This document shows positions 62,320 through 64,000 of a stretch of 64,000 bases of DNA, one piece after another. The position numbers and the translations under genes were made by a program. Within the stretch, counting starts at the first letter, position 1, and each line of letters opens with the position of its first letter. Below the pieces are notes generated by a model that did not search any database, was not told the origin of the DNA, and saw nothing but the letters and a program-made list of their open reading frames with translations. The stretch comes from Gammaproteobacteria bacterium HGW-Gammaproteobacteria-15 (GTDB taxonomy: Bacteria > Pseudomonadota > Gammaproteobacteria > Enterobacterales > Alteromonadaceae): assembly GCA_002840125.1 (NCBI GenBank), contig PGZF01000002.1, positions 496,001 to 560,000 on the forward strand. Direction: 5' to 3'.

Positions 62320-64000
62320 CTATACAAGGCTGACAGCCCGGTTTCTGCCCTCAGCTTTGGCCTGATACAGCGCATCATCGGCGCGGCCCAGTGTAATGTT
62401 TAATAACTCATCTGGGCGGCTTTGGGTAATACCCAAACTGCAGGTAATAGAAAAAGGGTTTTTGCTGTTACTAACGCAAATAGCCGCAACAGCACTACGC
62501 AAGCGCTCAGCGATGACTTCTGCTTGTGTCAGCCTGGTGTCGGGCAGCACGATTAAAAACTCTTCGCCACCGGTACGGCCAAAGTGGTCTTGCTCACGCA
62601 GTAAACTGCTGATAGTGAGGCTAAATTGCTGCAGGGCTAAATCGCCGGCTTCGTGGCCGTAACGGTCATTTACCTGTTTAAAGTGATCCAGGTCGAGGAT
62701 CAGAAAACTCAGTGGCAGGGCGGTATCCAGCGCTTTTACCCGCTCTTGCTCGGCCAGCAACATAATGCGCCGCCGGTTAGCAATACCGGTTAACTCGTCT
62801 GTCATGGCCAGGTTATGCAACCTGCGGTTGCGCTGTTTTAGTGATAAAGCAGCAATAAATAAAATCAGCAGTAATAATGCAGTTAAACTCAGTGCCACGT
62901 ATTGCCAGCGCTGCGCCAGCTGCAAGGTGCTGACATGCCGTTGCATAAGCGCTTTTTCTGCCGCCAGTTGCTGGTTGTGCTCTTGCTGATGGGCTGAGTC
63001 AAACTGGATACGCAGCAAATTACTTTGTTGCTCTTTAGCTTGCTGTTGTTGTTGCTGATTAAGCGTAACGTAGCGTTGCAGCATTTGATAAGCCGCTGCA
63101 GTATCGCCGGAAGCCGCCAGTGCCTTGGCTTTTACCTGATAGCGCATAAGCAGGTAACGTGGGTTGTCATCCGTACTGAGGTGGTGCTCGGCCAGCGTAA
63201 CCTGATGCAGCGCATCCTCGGGCTGGTGCAAGGCAATAAGGGTTTCGCCGTGGTACAGCGCTAACAGCCCTTTGTAAGTGGCAAGCGAAGACTGATCCGG
63301 CACTGTGCTGCTGTTTAGCTCTGCAAGTGCCTGGCGGTGAAATGCCAGGGCATTGTCATATTGCTGCAACAGGTTATATACCCACACCAGGTTTACCTTA
63401 ATGGAGGTTTGCCATAACGGTTCGTTTAGCTGTTTATAGGCCTGTAAAGCTTGTTCAAATAACTCCAGTGCCTGCTGAGGCTGGTTCATCTCAGCATAAG
63501 AGAAAGCTTTTTCGTTTAAGATCATCGCCAGACGAAATTGCTCTTGTGGTGCGCTAAACTCCTGCTCTGCCTGCTGCAGATAGTTCAACGCCTCCTGATA
63601 CAAGCCCATACGACGGTAAGTGGCGGCTATGGATAATACTAAGTCACTGATATAAGACTGATATCCCAAATTAAGCTGCAGCTGATACGCACTAACATAA
63701 TGCTGCATGGCATCGGCATAATTGCCGCGGTAAGAGGCAATATTACCCAGCAAACTTAAACTAATGGCAATACTAAGTGGGTTTTCACTGGCACTGGCGG
63801 CGTCATAGCTAAGCCGGGCGTTTTGCTCTGCCAGCTGGGTTTGCCCCAGTTGGCTGTAAAGGTAATACCGGCAGACATAATAGTCGGCCAAGGCTTCATG
63901 ATCCTGCTGTGCTTTTGCCAGGCTGAGCTTTTCATCGCTAAAACTAATACCTTGCTCTGGTTTATCAAAATAAGCCAAAGTGCAGCGTAGCCGGTTGAGC
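62320..64000 (-). CDS. TPR-GGDEF diguanylate cyclase (N-terminus cut by window)
   Basis: The visible 559 residues begin inside a TPR array (about 30-320, seven or so helical-hairpin repeats), followed by a coiled coil, one membrane helix (about 360-380) and a GGDEF domain (about 385-550) with GGEEF near 470 and the I-site REQD five residues before it. The frame stays open to the window edge, so the signal peptide and first TPRs lie outside. The TPR part is probably periplasmic and senses a protein or peptide. Confidence 0.9.
   Translation of the reverse strand, partial: LNRLRCTLAYFDKPEQGISFSDEKLSLAKAQQDHEALADYYVCRYYLYSQLGQTQLAEQNARLSYDAASASENPLSIAISLSLLGNIASYRGNYADAMQHYVSAYQLQLNLGYQSYISDLVLSIAATYRRMGLYQEALNYLQQAEQEFSAPQEQFRLAMILNEKAFSYAEMNQPQQALELFEQALQAYKQLNEPLWQTSIKVNLVWVYNLLQQYDNALAFHRQALAELNSSTVPDQSSLATYKGLLALYHGETLIALHQPEDALHQVTLAEHHLSTDDNPRYLLMRYQVKAKALAASGDTAAAYQMLQRYVTLNQQQQQQAKEQQSNLLRIQFDSAHQQEHNQQLAAEKALMQRHVSTLQLAQRWQYVALSLTALLLLILFIAALSLKQRNRRLHNLAMTDELTGIANRRRIMLLAEQERVKALDTALPLSFLILDLDHFKQVNDRYGHEAGDLALQQFSLTISSLLREQDHFGRTGGEEFLIVLPDTRLTQAEVIAERLRSAVAAICVSNSKNPFSITCSLGITQSRPDELLNITLGRADDALYQAKAEGRNRAVSLV

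Overview
The window looks like chromosome of a Gram-negative gammaproteobacterium of the Alteromonadales/Chromatiales type (Rheinheimera, Alishewanella or Arsukibacterium-like). The grounds are a Tat-exported HiPIP, an astC-astA-DUF1338 cluster, frmA/fghA with an Alteromonadales-style LysR neighbour, FolM, class I fumarase, many lipoproteins with classical lipoboxes, and integron attC sites resembling the Vibrio type. This placement is inferred from gene content only. Both edges cut through diguanylate cyclase genes. No rRNA, tRNA, prophage, transposase or CRISPR array was seen.

0-12.4 kb: a truncated GGDEF protein, a CHAP-domain hydrolase, a DUF3592 protein, a methyltransferase, and a run of small accessory genes (lipoprotein, alpha/beta hydrolase, two GNATs, a VOC protein, a DUF4160/DUF2442 pair with its own promoter). 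Then comes a four-gene minus-strand operon led by a tiny J-domain protein followed by three unrecognised soluble proteins, a phytase-like esterase and folM. 12.4-25.7 kb: HiPIP, sdaA, a parDE locus whose toxin gene has an in-frame amber codon, a CoA-type Nudix hydrolase, pabB, fumarase, an S9 peptidase, an EF-hand protein, vapBC, a DUF1287 protein, two DsbA-family proteins and a LysR regulator. 25.7-33 kb: frmA flanked by inverted copies of a MITE-like repeat, fghA, HIT and VOC proteins, a 5'-nucleotidase lipoprotein and a putative pore-forming effector with a membrane immunity protein.

33-46.5 kb: Lrp regulator, astC, astA, DUF1338; an FG-GAP protein; a DUF1538 membrane protein with PII-like and CBS partners; a large tricorn-like amidohydrolase; DUF1289 and MgtC; sugE under a guanidine-II riboswitch; DUF3718 under a cyclic-di-GMP-I riboswitch. 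46.5-53.8 kb: a six-gene operon (HlyD-type adaptor, ABC ATPase, two MacB-like permeases, NtrC-type regulator, histidine kinase) preceded by a readable sigma-54 promoter and tandem palindromic activator sites, which suggests an autoregulated efflux system. 55.5-58.6 kb: a same-strand run of small unknown genes separated by attC sites, with no integrase in the window (a CALIN-type array). 59.2-64 kb: an ArsA/Get3-like ATPase, a cory-CC-star protein and CstA, overlapping in one operon, then a TPR-GGDEF protein.

Common themes are c-di-GMP signalling (two cyclases and one riboswitch), several toxin-antitoxin or effector-immunity pairs, and envelope stress/efflux. The best candidates for something undescribed are the J-domain operon (7.8-10.4 kb), the effector-immunity pair (31.5-32.9 kb), the sigma-54 ABC operon and the cassette array. 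Functions given for families without experimental work are inferences from motifs and context.
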